DNA from: Bacillota bacterium
GTDB taxonomy: Bacteria; Bacillota; Limnochordia; DTU087
Direction: 5' to 3'
Assembly (NCBI GenBank): GCA_012798695.1
Contig: JAAZMR010000052.1
Location: 1 to 64,000, forward strand
DNA length: 64,000 bases
Part shown: positions 51,289 to 60,667 of the stretch, piece by piece
Position numbering within the stretch: position 1 is the first letter of the stretch
Layout: each line of letters begins with the position of its first letter
The notes under the pieces: generated by a model
Databases searched by the model: none
Told to the model about the DNA's origin: nothing
The model's input: only the letters and a program-made list of their open reading frames with translations
Made by a program: the position numbers and the translations under genes

Positions 51289-52518
51289 CTATCTTGACTT
51301 TCTCCTCCCAGCGAAGTGGGTATAGTTAGACAACGGCCACCCTCGATTGCGGCTAACCCAAGCGGCGTCTCGTTCAACCGGAAGGCGCCAGTCATGGTAC
51401 GCACCTTGCATAACTTCAGCTAAGCCGTTAACCCAAGTGAGCTCGCGTTCGGCATCATATTGCAGAAATTCTGGTGGAAAATGCGGAATATCAGGGATAG
51501 CTTCCTGTATGCCATTTATGCATATGGTGTGGGAGCTAGCCGCCCAGACTCCACAGATATCCAGTTCCTTACCCTCTATGATGCTCTCGATCATCAACCA
51601 TAGGTGCCGCATCTGCTCAGCATTTGGACCTCCATAGTCGATCAGGGTTCCATCTCTAGACCTACCCACGATTCTGGGCACATGCTTCCCGTCCTCACTT
51701 AAACCATAGTGGATTGTCCCACCAGTAAATTCGAAAAGAAACGTTGGATCAAGTTGCTCCTTAACTGCATGAGTCGTATAAAACAAAAGCTCCACATCAT
51801 TATCGGTAACGACGCGCAGCATGGCCGTATCGAAGTTTTCTATCTCGTTTGCCGCATATAGCTGTCCCTCGATATACCCGGGTCGAGCAGCACTACCTAT
51901 CTTGTCTCCCAAAACATAGAGCATGTTATGTAGGTAATGAGCAGTGGCGTTGTTGGCCACACTATCGAGAACCCATCTGCCAGATGGATCTTGCCTCCTA
52001 CCAGCCCAAGCCCGGCGGTAGTACTCGGCAGCTCGAGGCCATAAGACCAAGGTCTTTAGCCTCAGGGGGCGTCCCCATTTTCCCTGGAGAATATCGGATT
52101 TCAGTTCTTGAACTGCCCGGCTGTAAGACCATTGATATCCAATCGCCAGGTTCTTCCCAGCCTCTTCTTTAGCTCGTTGCATATCCATGGCTTCCTGGAT
52201 GCGTGCACTAACTGGTTTTTCGCACAAGACATGGCTGCCTTTGGCCAAAGCTAAGCAACTATGCTCATGGTGAAATTGAATCGGTGAAGAGATAACTGCC
52301 AAGTCAGCCGCATGCTCTGCATAAAACTCTTCTAACTCCACATATATGGGAATCTTTTTCTGCTTCAGTTCATGATAGCGGTCACATCCCTCTGGGTAGG
52401 GGTCCACCACTCCAGTGATGTGGAACCGTTGGTCATCCTCATGATCAAGCAACGCCCGCACATAATTGTTGCCATAGCCTCCAATCCCGACTAATACAAC
52501 AGATACTTGATTACTCAC
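51289..52518 (-). CDS. Gfo/Idh/MocA family oxidoreductase (upstream copy)
   Basis: The 409-residue protein starts at GTG 52518, seven bases from a GGAGG site. It has the NAD(P) motif VLVGIGGYGNNYVRAL at about 6-21, CEKPVSARI with the EKP motif, and a C-terminal domain with SVANNATAHYLHNMLY in place of the usual GGG..D..H stretch. It is distantly related to the downstream copy, so the pair may act in successive steps on one sugar or inositol compound. The 187-base gap between the two shows no terminator. Confidence 0.88.
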   Translation of the reverse strand: MSNQVSVVLVGIGGYGNNYVRALLDHEDDQRFHITGVVDPYPEGCDRYHELKQKKIPIYVELEEFYAEHAADLAVISSPIQFHHEHSCLALAKGSHVLCEKPVSARIQEAMDMQRAKEEAGKNLAIGYQWSYSRAVQELKSDILQGKWGRPLRLKTLVLWPRAAEYYRRAWAGRRQDPSGRWVLDSVANNATAHYLHNMLYVLGDKIGSAARPGYIEGQLYAANEIENFDTAMLRVVTDNDVELLFYTTHAVKEQLDPTFLFEFTGGTIHYGLSEDGKHVPRIVGRSRDGTLIDYGGPNAEQMRHLWLMIESIIEGKELDICGVWAASSHTICINGIQEAIPDIPHFPPEFLQYDAERELTWVNGLAEVMQGAYHDWRLPVERDAAWVSRNRGWPLSNYTHFAGRRKSR

Positions 52519-52639
52519 TGTTTGGCCTCCCATTTTCGCTACTATGTCATCACCCATTACTGATTCGATTAGTAAGCCGCTCCATATCCCATATAGTGAT
52601 TTCTCTGCTTATTCTCAGATTCCTATTTGGCAGGGCTGC

Positions 52640-52790
52640 CTTATAGTGGTTAGTTGGCCGGCCGTTTTCTGCATCCGCTAAACAGGTTGCTAGCTAGAGT
52701 GACGACTCCCCGGACCAAAGTCCGAGGCTTCTCGGTTCATCTAGCCTGCTACCGCCGGACTATCCCCGATGGCCCCGCCCCGGCCTGAGC
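52640..52790. repeat. GC-rich intergenic stretch with IS200/IS605-end-like hairpin
   Basis: The segment ACGACTCCCCGGAC-CAAA-GTCCGAGGCTTCTCGG (52702-52736) forms a hairpin (CGGAC/GTCCG) flanked by CTCCC and GAGGCTTCTC. It is similar in style to the imperfect palindromes at the ends of IS200/IS605 elements. No transposase gene or second end is seen within the gap. It may be a solo end or a palindrome-associated short element. Confidence 0.3.
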
Positions 52791-52792
52791 GT

Positions 52793-52836
52793 TTTTAAAT
52801 AAGAAGGATGCCCTATCTTTGGAAGCAGAGCATCCC
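52793..52836 (-). terminator. Terminator after the TPR gene
   Basis: On the minus strand GGATGC and GCATCC (52835-52830 and 52811-52806) pair across an 18-base loop, followed by a T-rich tail TTCTTATTT. It lies about 40 bases past the TPR gene stop. Confidence 0.65.
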
Positions 52837-52873
52837 TTGGATTCAATCCTTTGCTCGGTTACCAGATCCAATC

Positions 52874-53647
52874 TCACGGAGCAACCATTTCTCGGTCCAG
52901 CATACCCTCTAAGTTCTTCAGCTCCCGGCGTGCACCGGCATGACTTCTTTCCAGCTGCAATACCCTGTCAAATTCGTGCTCAGCTCTAATATAGTCTTCC
53001 TTTTCCAGGTAAAGCAGTCCCCATTGATAGTGCAGCTCTGGATTCCGAGGATTATATCGATTGGCTTCACTGACCACCTCTAAAGCATCATCTATGGCAT
53101 CATTCTTTCTGAGAAGATGCGCCAGCCGTAACGCAGCATCAGTATGATCAGGAGCAGCCGTGAGCACTGCTTGATAGTGCTCAATCGCCAGCTCTGTGTC
53201 ACCCGCGTCTTCTGCCAGTACACCTAGCCCATAGCACGGGATGGCCAATAGTTCTGGATCTTCCCTGGCTTTTAGGTAATGGGCCTGTGCCTTGTTACCA
53301 TCCCCTTTGGCACGATAAACATCACCAATAAGTCCGTGAACGTGCAGCAAACTGCTATCAATGCGCAAGGCTTCTTCATAGGCCTTCAGAGCAGCATTTA
53401 GGTCACCTTTCGCCTGGTGGGCGATCCCCAGAGCAACCCGAACCTCACTATTGGCGGGCTCCAATTCACACACACGCTGAAACTCTTTGGTGGCCATCTC
53501 TGTGAAGCCCAGGGCGTAATATACTAATCCATTGGCAAAATGTACATTGGGCAGATCCCGATCCGCACCAGAAACTGGGCTTATGCTTAGACAAACCGCG
53601 AGTATCCCGGCGAGGATCAACAGCAGATACCTTCGCAAATACAACAC
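52874..53647 (-). CDS. Secreted tetratricopeptide-repeat protein
   Basis: The 257-residue protein has an N-terminal signal segment (about 7-27, ending near VSGAD) and six to seven TPR units from about residue 35 to 250 (for example AALKAYEEALRID and AIEHYQAVLTAAPDHTDAAL). TPR proteins act as scaffolds. It could support an envelope machine such as the Tad pilus, as TadD does, but it is encoded far from that locus, so this is only a possibility. It diverges from rqcH. Confidence 0.82.
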   Translation of the reverse strand: MLYLRRYLLLILAGILAVCLSISPVSGADRDLPNVHFANGLVYYALGFTEMATKEFQRVCELEPANSEVRVALGIAHQAKGDLNAALKAYEEALRIDSSLLHVHGLIGDVYRAKGDGNKAQAHYLKAREDPELLAIPCYGLGVLAEDAGDTELAIEHYQAVLTAAPDHTDAALRLAHLLRKNDAIDDALEVVSEANRYNPRNPELHYQWGLLYLEKEDYIRAEHEFDRVLQLERSHAGARRELKNLEGMLDREMVAP

Positions 53648-53841
53648 CCCTCAACTGCCCCCCCGAATACCACTTTAGAGAGCCTGATTTCAGAACACAA
53701 TCAATATTACAGCCAATATCGTAGCTGGATGCGTTACTTATTTCGGCATCGAGCTACGACTTCCTCCAACCTTTATGCTATACTTAGAGGGAATTCCGAC
53801 CTTCTAGCGACCGATAATCTCTTGGAGGAAGTGTAAGTAAT

Positions 53842-55614
53842 ATGGCTATTGATGGAATTGCCCTAGCCGCAATTACAGCGGAAATGCAGCAACTGCAGGG
53901 CTCCCGGATCACCAAGATATACCAACCGGGGAAGCGAGATATCGTATTACATTGCCGCCAACCAGGTATTAGCTTACCAGTGGTATTATCTGCTGATCCG
54001 CAGAACCCCAGGGCATACATCGCAAGTGCAGTTCCAGACAATCCACTTAACCCGCCTTCATTTTGCATGCTCCTGAGAAAGTACTTGGAAGGCGGCAAAA
54101 TCCTGTCTGTACTGCAACCTGATCTGGAAAGAATTCTGGAGATTACAATAGAGAATACGGGTGAGGCCGGCGAATTGGCTCAGTATCGCCTGATCACAGA
54201 AATAATGGGCCGACACAGCAACATTGTTCTGATCGATTGCTCTGATACCATTCTTGATGCCATCAACCGAGTGGATAGTCGAGTGAATCGCTATCGCCAG
54301 ATCCTCCCCGGAGCTGTCTATATCCCGCCCCCTGATCAGGGCAAAATCTCTCCATTGCTACTGGACTGGCAGAGATTCCTAGATCGCGTGGGACCAACGT
54401 CACCCAAGGCTAGACTCTCCCGTATTATTTTGGATAATTTCGCGGGGATAGGCCCCCGGACAGCCCAAGAGCTAGTACATCAAGCAGGCTACAACCCCAA
54501 GGACCTCAAAGAAGAGATTGATGACCAGGGATTGCGCTTTCTCTATAATTCCCTGACGAGCCTGGCTAAGGTGCTTGAACAACGAGGGTATACGCCTCAA
54601 GTAATTCTGGATACAGAGGGGCATCCACAAGCTGTGTCCGCCATTCCTCTATACCATCTATCTCAACCGGCTCAGATTTTTGATTCAATGTCCGCGGCTG
54701 TAGAGAATTATTTTACGAAAAAGATAGCAGAGCAGAGGATGGCCAGTTGGCGAAACAACCTGTTGCGCGTAATTGAGGCACATCAAGGCCGTGTGGCAAA
54801 GAAGCTTCGAGTTCAAAAAGCCGCTCTCCAACAGGCAGAGGCAGCGGATAGCCACCGGGTTCTTGGTGAGCTGCTCACAGCTAACCTATATCGAGTCGAC
54901 AAGGGAATGAAGGCTATTACTGTACCAAATTTCTATGACCCTAACCAAACTGAGATTACTATACCATTGAATCCCAGGCTTACTCCCTCAGGCAATGCTC
55001 AGGCCTATTTTCGCCGCTACAACAAAGCGAAGAAGACCAAAGTTGCAGGTCTCTATCAGTACAATCGTACTCTAGATGAGCAAAGATATTTAGACCAGGT
55101 ACAAGCAAGTTTGGAGCTGGCGGTTGACCTATCGGATATCATGGAGATTCGCAGCGAATTGATCGAACAGGGATATATGCGCACCAGGAGAGAGCCAGAG
55201 CAAAAGCGTCCTACCTTCTCCCGGCCACAGCCTCTCCGGTTTACATCTCAAGACGGACTGGAGATTTTGGTGGGCAGAAATAACCGTCAAAACGATTTTG
55301 TCACGTTTAAGCTAGGCCGGAGCGAGGATATGTGGCTGCATGTAAAGGACATACCCGGCTCACATGTAATCATCAAAGCTCAGGGAGGCAGCATACCCGC
55401 TCAAACCCTAGAAGAAGCAGCATTGCTAGCTGCCTACTACAGCAAGGCTCGTACAGGCCAAAATGTGTCGGTGGACTACACGCTTCGCAAACATGTTCGC
55501 AAACCACGTGGCGCCAAACCGGGAATGGTAATTTATGATCACCATAATACTCTATTCGTCACACCCGGCCCGCAAGTCATGAAGATTCTCCAGACAAGCC
55601 AGGTGAATGGATAG
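53842..55614 (+). CDS. rqcH: Rqc2 homologue RqcH (NFACT family)
   Basis: RqcH binds stalled 50S subunits carrying peptidyl-tRNA and adds alanine tails for degradation. The 590-residue protein has an NFACT-N domain (about 1-210), a helix-hairpin-helix and coiled-coil middle (about 210-440), and an NFACT-R domain at the C-terminus (about 455-580, with SEDMWLHVKDIPGSHVII). It begins MAIDGIALAAITAEMQ, a typical start. ATG 53842 has a GGAGGAAG site. It is a single gene ending at a strong terminator. It was earlier called a fibronectin-binding protein. Confidence 0.95.
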   Translation: MAIDGIALAAITAEMQQLQGSRITKIYQPGKRDIVLHCRQPGISLPVVLSADPQNPRAYIASAVPDNPLNPPSFCMLLRKYLEGGKILSVLQPDLERILEITIENTGEAGELAQYRLITEIMGRHSNIVLIDCSDTILDAINRVDSRVNRYRQILPGAVYIPPPDQGKISPLLLDWQRFLDRVGPTSPKARLSRIILDNFAGIGPRTAQELVHQAGYNPKDLKEEIDDQGLRFLYNSLTSLAKVLEQRGYTPQVILDTEGHPQAVSAIPLYHLSQPAQIFDSMSAAVENYFTKKIAEQRMASWRNNLLRVIEAHQGRVAKKLRVQKAALQQAEAADSHRVLGELLTANLYRVDKGMKAITVPNFYDPNQTEITIPLNPRLTPSGNAQAYFRRYNKAKKTKVAGLYQYNRTLDEQRYLDQVQASLELAVDLSDIMEIRSELIEQGYMRTRREPEQKRPTFSRPQPLRFTSQDGLEILVGRNNRQNDFVTFKLGRSEDMWLHVKDIPGSHVIIKAQGGSIPAQTLEEAALLAAYYSKARTGQNVSVDYTLRKHVRKPRGAKPGMVIYDHHNTLFVTPGPQVMKILQTSQVNG

Positions 55615-55682
55615 CCAGTAGGCCCGGTGCAGGCCTAAGAACACTAACTTAACATCTTCTTGACGTTTCTACTCAAAAGCCA

Positions 55683-55712
55683 CAGGACCCCACCTCTATC
55701 GGTAGGGTCCTG
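55683..55712 (+). terminator. Terminator after rqcH
   Basis: CAGGACCC and GGGTCCTG form an 8-bp stem, extended by ACC/GGT after one bulge, followed by CTTATCT. It lies 70 bases past the rqcH stop. Confidence 0.75.
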
Positions 55713-55943
55713 CTTATCTGCAGAAAATGGGCGAGTTCTCCGTCACCTGATCAGTATCCTATAGCATTCCGGCCGTCTGCACCCACCCTCTGTCTATGTA
55801 GGCTATGCCCTTGCGAGCGTCACCTAATGCACCGTCAGCACCTGATGCCCTCAAATGTGACGGCTGTAGCAAGCATTCGGGTTACTAAAGCCTTTTCCTG
55901 CTGTGGCGGAGTAAACTTATCGTTAAAAAGAGTTACTCTGGCT
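55713..55943. other. Intergenic region between rqcH and purH
   Basis: Between converging genes. I see no RNA motif or strong hairpin. On the minus strand one frame is open for about 41 codons and ends in a TAG near 55758, but it has no start or ribosome site, and no family was recognised. Confidence 0.4.
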
Positions 55944-57533
55944 TTAATGCCGAAAATGCCTTCTGCCAGTGAAGACCATGGCTATACCTGCCTCATTAGC
56001 CGCAGTGATCGAATCCTTGTCTCTAATTGAACCACCAGGCTGAATGATGGCACTTATTCCATATTCTGCGGCCAATTTCACTACATCATCAAAGGGGAAG
56101 AAAGCATCAGACGCTATAATCGCACCTTTCGCCTTGTCTTTGGCTTGCTTTAACGCAATTCTTGCCGCCTCCACCCGGTTCATCTGGCCGGCCCCTACTC
56201 CCAGTGTCATACCATCCTTTGCCACTACAATGGCATTGGACTTAACGTATTTCACTACTTTCCAGCCAAATTGCAGGTCTGTCCAGGCAGCTTCCTCTGG
56301 TGCAGTCGTGGTCACTACTTCCCATTCATCTCTTACATCCTCTGCCGTATCTGCTTCCTGAACCAACCAGCCACCTTTTACCCGCTTCCAATCCCACCAG
56401 CTGTCTTTTGGCGGATTAGCCAGTGCGGGTAGTCTCAAAAGTCGCAAGTTCTTTTTCTGCTGCAGGATCTCGAGTGCATCCGACTCAAAATCGGGAGCGA
56501 TAATCACCTCTAAGAAGATCTCTGTCATTTCTCTGGCAGTAAGCACATCTACTGGACGATTACAGGCGATAATCCCCCCAAAGATACTCACAGGGTCTCC
56601 CTCATAGGCCTTTTGGAAAGCTTCTGCTAGACTGTCGGCCACTGCCCATCCACAAGGGTTGGCGTGCTTGATGGCCACCACGGCCGGTTCAGCAAATACT
56701 TTAGCCATTTCCACCGCTGCAGCACCATCATTGATGTTGTTGAAAGATAGCTCCTTGCCATGCAGCTGTTCGGCCTGGCATAGAGAGTCAGCGGGAGGAT
56801 AGATATCTCCATAGAAAGCGGCTCGTTGATGGGGGTTCTCGCCATAGCGTAGGTGTTGATGCAGCAATACCGGTGTAAATCCTTGACCGGGGAAAACCGT
56901 ATCCACAGGTGCATCTGTACCCAAGGGGCGGTTGGCTTGGCCAGCTTCTCGGGCTAGATAGCTATAGATCACCGCGTCATATTGAGCCGTGTGCCCGAAA
57001 GCCTCTAGAGCCAGTTCCCGGCGCACGCTTTCAGACAAGGTCCCCTCACCAGCCTGAAGCAGCTTGAGTATCTGTGGGTAACGCTCGGGATTCACCACCA
57101 CCGCCACCCCTGGGAAATTCTTGGCTGCAGCCCGGATCATGGTTGGCCCACCAATATCGATATTCTCCAATGCCTCTGCCAAAGTAACATCAGGCCTTGC
57201 TGCTGTAGCAGCAAAAGGATATAGATTTACTACCACGAGATCAATCGGCTTGATCCCCATCGCCTGAAGCTCTTCTAGGTGGGCCGGTATGTCTCGCCTA
57301 GCCAGAATACCTGCATGTACGGTGGGATGTAATGTCTTGACCCTACCAGCCAAGCACTCAGGAAAATTCGTTATGTCCTGAATGGCCGTAACAGGGATGC
57401 CTGCTTTGGTCAGAGCTGCATGAGTACCCCCGGTGGAAATAATCTCCACTCCTAGGTCTGCCAGACCACGGGAGAAATCCTCAATACCTTGTTTGTCGGA
57501 AACACTGATCAATGCTCGGTGAATACGCATCAT
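55944..57533 (-). CDS. purH: Bifunctional AICAR transformylase/IMP cyclohydrolase
   Basis: PurH performs the last two steps of IMP synthesis. The 529-residue protein has an N-terminal MGS-like IMP cyclohydrolase domain (about 1-190, with STGGTHAAL, KTLHPTVHAGIL and MGIKPIDLVVVNLYPF). The C-terminal AICAR transformylase domain (about 200-529) has KHANPCG with catalytic Lys and His, and ASDAFFPFDD. Two adjacent ATG codons follow AGGAGA; the first is used here. It is transcribed alone from its own promoter through a ZTP riboswitch; no purD follows inside the window. Confidence 0.97.
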   Translation of the reverse strand: MMRIHRALISVSDKQGIEDFSRGLADLGVEIISTGGTHAALTKAGIPVTAIQDITNFPECLAGRVKTLHPTVHAGILARRDIPAHLEELQAMGIKPIDLVVVNLYPFAATAARPDVTLAEALENIDIGGPTMIRAAAKNFPGVAVVVNPERYPQILKLLQAGEGTLSESVRRELALEAFGHTAQYDAVIYSYLAREAGQANRPLGTDAPVDTVFPGQGFTPVLLHQHLRYGENPHQRAAFYGDIYPPADSLCQAEQLHGKELSFNNINDGAAAVEMAKVFAEPAVVAIKHANPCGWAVADSLAEAFQKAYEGDPVSIFGGIIACNRPVDVLTAREMTEIFLEVIIAPDFESDALEILQQKKNLRLLRLPALANPPKDSWWDWKRVKGGWLVQEADTAEDVRDEWEVVTTTAPEEAAWTDLQFGWKVVKYVKSNAIVVAKDGMTLGVGAGQMNRVEAARIALKQAKDKAKGAIIASDAFFPFDDVVKLAAEYGISAIIQPGGSIRDKDSITAANEAGIAMVFTGRRHFRH

Positions 57534-57583
57534 ACATTCTCCTCTCAGAGCAAATCTGCTTCCATCGACTTATTTCCGTGAAA

Positions 57584-57617
57584 CAAAAAAACCACCTGAG
57601 CTATTCATGCCCAGGCG
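57584..57617 (-). terminator. Terminator of the ZTP riboswitch
   Basis: On the minus strand CCGCCTGGGC pairs with GCTCAGGTGG around a 7-base loop, followed by seven T. The first strand is the conserved 3' part of the ZTP aptamer, so ligand binding and termination compete. Confidence 0.85.
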
Positions 57618-57690
57618 GTCGGCAAACAATCTATTCCCTGCTCCCCAGTGGTTAATCCACCTCTATCCGCCAGTTGCAGGGCTGATTTCT
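57605..57690 (-). ncRNA. ZTP riboswitch (pfl motif)
   Basis: On the minus strand the conserved parts appear in order: AACTGGCGGA, GGTGG-ATTA-ACCACTGGGGAGC, then after a variable linker CCGCCTGGGC. These match the ZTP/ZMP aptamer, which senses the AICAR-related alarmone of folate shortage and turns on purine and folate genes. It precedes purH, a classic target. Confidence 0.92.
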
Positions 57691-57701
57691 TTTATGCCTC
57701 T

Positions 57702-57731
57702 ATTTTAGCCAAACCAACCAGTACTTGTCAA
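57702..57731 (-). promoter_or_regulatory. Promoter of purH
   Basis: On the minus strand TTGACA (57731-57726) and TAAAAT (57707-57702) are 18 bases apart, just upstream of the ZTP aptamer. Confidence 0.7.
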
Positions 57732-57860
57732 GACAAGAATTAACTCGTTGTTCCTTTCGTGAGGTATTTGCGTACTAGTCTTAGCTGAGTATGAAAGGAA
57801 TTACTGAGTATTTGCCGAATCTTTGCCTAAACACTTATTATGGGAAAAAGGGGTGATAGA

Positions 57861-58154
57861 ATGCCAATACGTAACTCTATTCTCGATGAGGTTCAATATC
57901 AGGTTAGTCGCTACCTGAGCCAACATGGAGAGGCTCTTGCCTGCTCGTGCCAGCGCTGCCAAGATGATGTAGTAGCACTAGCCGCAAGCCAATTGCCTAC
58001 TAGATACAGTACATCTTTCCAAGGCCACTTCTTGATCGGAGTAGAACTGCAAAGCAAGCAAGTACAATTGGATATTTTACAGGCCATCCTAACCGCAATC
58101 GAAACAGTAAATCGTTCACCCCGCCACGACCCAAACCGAGGGGTATGCCTCTAG
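57861..58154 (+). CDS. ComFB-like late competence development protein
   Basis: The 97-residue protein starts at ATG 57861 with an AAGGGGTGAT site; an ATG seven codons earlier has none. It begins with a helix (NSILDEVQYQVSRYLSQH), then CSCQRCQDDVVALAASQLPTRYST, which matches the ComFB pattern of paired cysteines, a conserved Asp and LPxxY. ComFB is a small protein of the B. subtilis comF operon with no settled function. Cyanobacterial members bind cyclic dinucleotides and affect pili and motility. Here it is a single gene with no comFA or comFC nearby. Confidence 0.78.
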   Translation: MPIRNSILDEVQYQVSRYLSQHGEALACSCQRCQDDVVALAASQLPTRYSTSFQGHFLIGVELQSKQVQLDILQAILTAIETVNRSPRHDPNRGVCL

Positions 58155-58262
58155 ACACTCCATTACAGTTTCCCCAGATGAGCTAGGTCATCATGCTGCC
58201 ACCCATCGATGCTTGTGCATGCAGCGTTCCGCCGAAGTCGCTGCAGCCCTGGGAGAGATCTC

Positions 58263-58289
58263 CTAGGGGAGGATGTTCTCCTCCCCTAG
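58263..58289. terminator. Strong hairpin between comFB-like gene and uraA
   Basis: CTAGGGGAGGA and TCCTCCCCTAG form an 11-bp perfect stem with a 5-base loop between converging genes. No T run follows on either strand, so it is an imperfect terminator or an mRNA 3'-end stabiliser. Confidence 0.5.
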
Positions 58290-58322
58290 TGTCTGATCAA
58301 CCGCCTTACCAGGCAGGAGGCC

Positions 58323-59585
58323 CTATTGGGAGTCCACATCAGCAGGCAGTATCAGGTTCAGCACAATACCGGCGATAGCTGCCAAAGCCATTCCCGCCAA
58401 TGTAATTCTGCCCAGTTGGAGCTGGGCTCCGCCAATGCCGAGAACTAGAATCACAGAGGAGATCATGAGATTCCTTTTGTTGCCAAAATCAATGCCACTT
58501 TCCACTAGAGTCCTTATTCCTGAAGAGGCAATTACTCCAAACAACATAATGCTGATCCCACCCATCACCGGCTCTGGAATTGTCTGAATGAGAACCCCGA
58601 TTTTTTGCACAAAGGATAGAATTACTGCCATAACCGCCGCTGTGGCAATCACCCAAACCGAGTACACACCGGTGATAGCCATAACGCCGATGTTCTCCCC
58701 ATAGGTAGTGTTGGGAGGGCCACCCAGCAGCCCAGCCAGAAGTGTAGCCAAACCATCCCCTAAGATGGTGCGATGCAATCCAGGATCCCGATAAAAGTCT
58801 TTATCCACTACTTTGCTAATAACGAGAACATCACCAAGATGCTCAGCAATGGTCACCAATGCTACCGGCAAAATCATGGCAATGGCTGGCCAAGAGAAAG
58901 CTACACGATGTCCCACGGGTAGAGCAAACCAAGCAGCCTCACGCACCGGGCTCAAGTCCACAGCCCCTTGCAGCAAAGCAAATATATAGCCGGCTGTGAT
59001 GCCTATCAAGATAGGAATGACCGCAAAAAACCCTTTGAGAAGCACCGAGGACAGAATGGTCACCACCAGCGTAAAAAGGGAGATTCGTACATTCACATTG
59101 GTCAGACTCACATTGTCACCAGCAAGGCCTGCCATACTTACACCGGTAGAGGCTAAGCCCAAACCAATCACCACTATTACAGAGCCGATGACCACTGGAG
59201 GCAATACTCGATCCAGCCAATCGACTCCAATAATGGAAATGACCAGGGCCACCACTGCATATAAGAGTCCCACCGCCACAGCACCACCCAGAGCATTGCC
59301 GGGGCCGAACTCGCTAGCCACAGCAATCAACGGTGCGATAAAGGCAAAAGATGAACCTAGATAAGCAGGGACCTTAAATCTAGTTATCACCAAGAAAAGC
59401 AGTGTACCTATTCCAGAGGTCAACAGCGCCACACCTGGAGGTATAACCATCATGCCTGTCCCACTGTTAACCAATAGTGGGACTAAGACCGTTGCACCAA
59501 ACATCGCAAATAAGTGCTGCAAACCCAGAGGTATCATCTGGGTGATGGGTAGTTTCTCATGAATACCAATACGGCTATGTGCCAT
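58323..59585 (-). CDS. uraA: Uracil-xanthine permease (UraA type)
   Basis: The 420-residue NCS2-family membrane protein has about 12-14 hydrophobic segments and the conserved GGPPNTTYGENIGVMAITGVYS stretch (around residue 280). NTTYGEN is typical of uracil carriers. It has PLGLQHLFAMFGATVLVPLL near the start. ATG 59585 has a GGAGGCAG site. It lies after pyrR in the same direction and is preceded by a PyrR attenuator, so uptake of uracil should fall when UMP is plentiful. Confidence 0.95.
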   Translation of the reverse strand: MAHSRIGIHEKLPITQMIPLGLQHLFAMFGATVLVPLLVNSGTGMMVIPPGVALLTSGIGTLLFLVITRFKVPAYLGSSFAFIAPLIAVASEFGPGNALGGAVAVGLLYAVVALVISIIGVDWLDRVLPPVVIGSVIVVIGLGLASTGVSMAGLAGDNVSLTNVNVRISLFTLVVTILSSVLLKGFFAVIPILIGITAGYIFALLQGAVDLSPVREAAWFALPVGHRVAFSWPAIAMILPVALVTIAEHLGDVLVISKVVDKDFYRDPGLHRTILGDGLATLLAGLLGGPPNTTYGENIGVMAITGVYSVWVIATAAVMAVILSFVQKIGVLIQTIPEPVMGGISIMLFGVIASSGIRTLVESGIDFGNKRNLMISSVILVLGIGGAQLQLGRITLAGMALAAIAGIVLNLILPADVDSQ

Positions 59586-59762
59586 GTCACTGCCTCCTAA
59601 TATGTATACTACCTAGTCAGTATTTTGCCCTAAGATTGCCTTAATCCCTCCAGCAAAGCTTGTCCGTTAGCCTCCTCTCATAGTTTGAAGTACATCACCA
59701 CGGTCATGCCCTTTCAAGATAACTACTTGCTTCTGGAATCAACACAGATTGCCCTCATGTAT

Positions 59763-59795
59763 ACAAAAAAACCTGCCCCCGTAATGGCAGCAGGA
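59763..59795 (-). terminator. Attenuator terminator upstream of uraA
   Basis: On the minus strand CCTGCTGCC and GGGGGCAGG pair imperfectly around a short loop and are followed by seven T. It stands about 30 bases after the PyrR-binding motif and before uraA, giving a UMP-dependent stop. Confidence 0.75.
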
Positions 59796-59825
59796 ATCTC
59801 GTCAAAGAGTAGCCCTACCCTTCCC

Positions 59826-59839
59826 AGCCTCACGGGACT
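59826..59839 (-). promoter_or_regulatory. PyrR-binding loop of the uraA leader
   Basis: On the minus strand AGTCCCGTGAGGCT fits the known PyrR RNA-binding motif ARUCCNGNGAGGYU at all fixed positions. It lies between pyrR and uraA, upstream of a terminator. Confidence 0.88.
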
Positions 59840-59888
59840 GTCATTAAAGGGATCAGTCATCACTATTCGATTGTCGGATAATGACATG

Positions 59889-60452
<564 letters not shown>

Positions 60453-60544
60453 CTAGTTACAACACAGAACGTAGGATGACAAACATCGTTGGTTCGCCTT
60501 CTCTCCTCGGGAATGAATACCAGGGTTTCCCCGGCAACTCTCGA

Positions 60545-60580
60545 CAAAAAATCCCCTGTCCAGTATACGACAAGGGATCT
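60545..60580 (-). terminator. Attenuator terminator upstream of pyrR
   Basis: On the minus strand ATCCC-TT-GTC pairs with GAC-AG-GGGAT, followed by six T. It lies between the PyrR-binding motif and the pyrR start. Confidence 0.75.
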
Positions 60581-60603
60581 TATTACTCCGTCAATACCTT
60601 GCC

Positions 60604-60617
60604 GACCTCACAGGACC
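60604..60617 (-). promoter_or_regulatory. PyrR-binding loop of the pyrR leader
   Basis: On the minus strand GGTCCTGTGAGGTC keeps the core UCCNGNGAGG of the PyrR RNA motif, with a change at the first and last position. Together with the next terminator it makes a self-regulating attenuator. Confidence 0.75.
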
Positions 60618-60667
60618 GGATTAAAGGCTAAGTTTCATTCCAAGTGTACCACTAGGCACCAGCTTTG

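Noticed and set aside
55750-55880. Minus-strand frame of about 41 codons after purH that resembles a PurD remnant
   Set aside because: The likeness is only a few residues, and there is no start or ribosome site.
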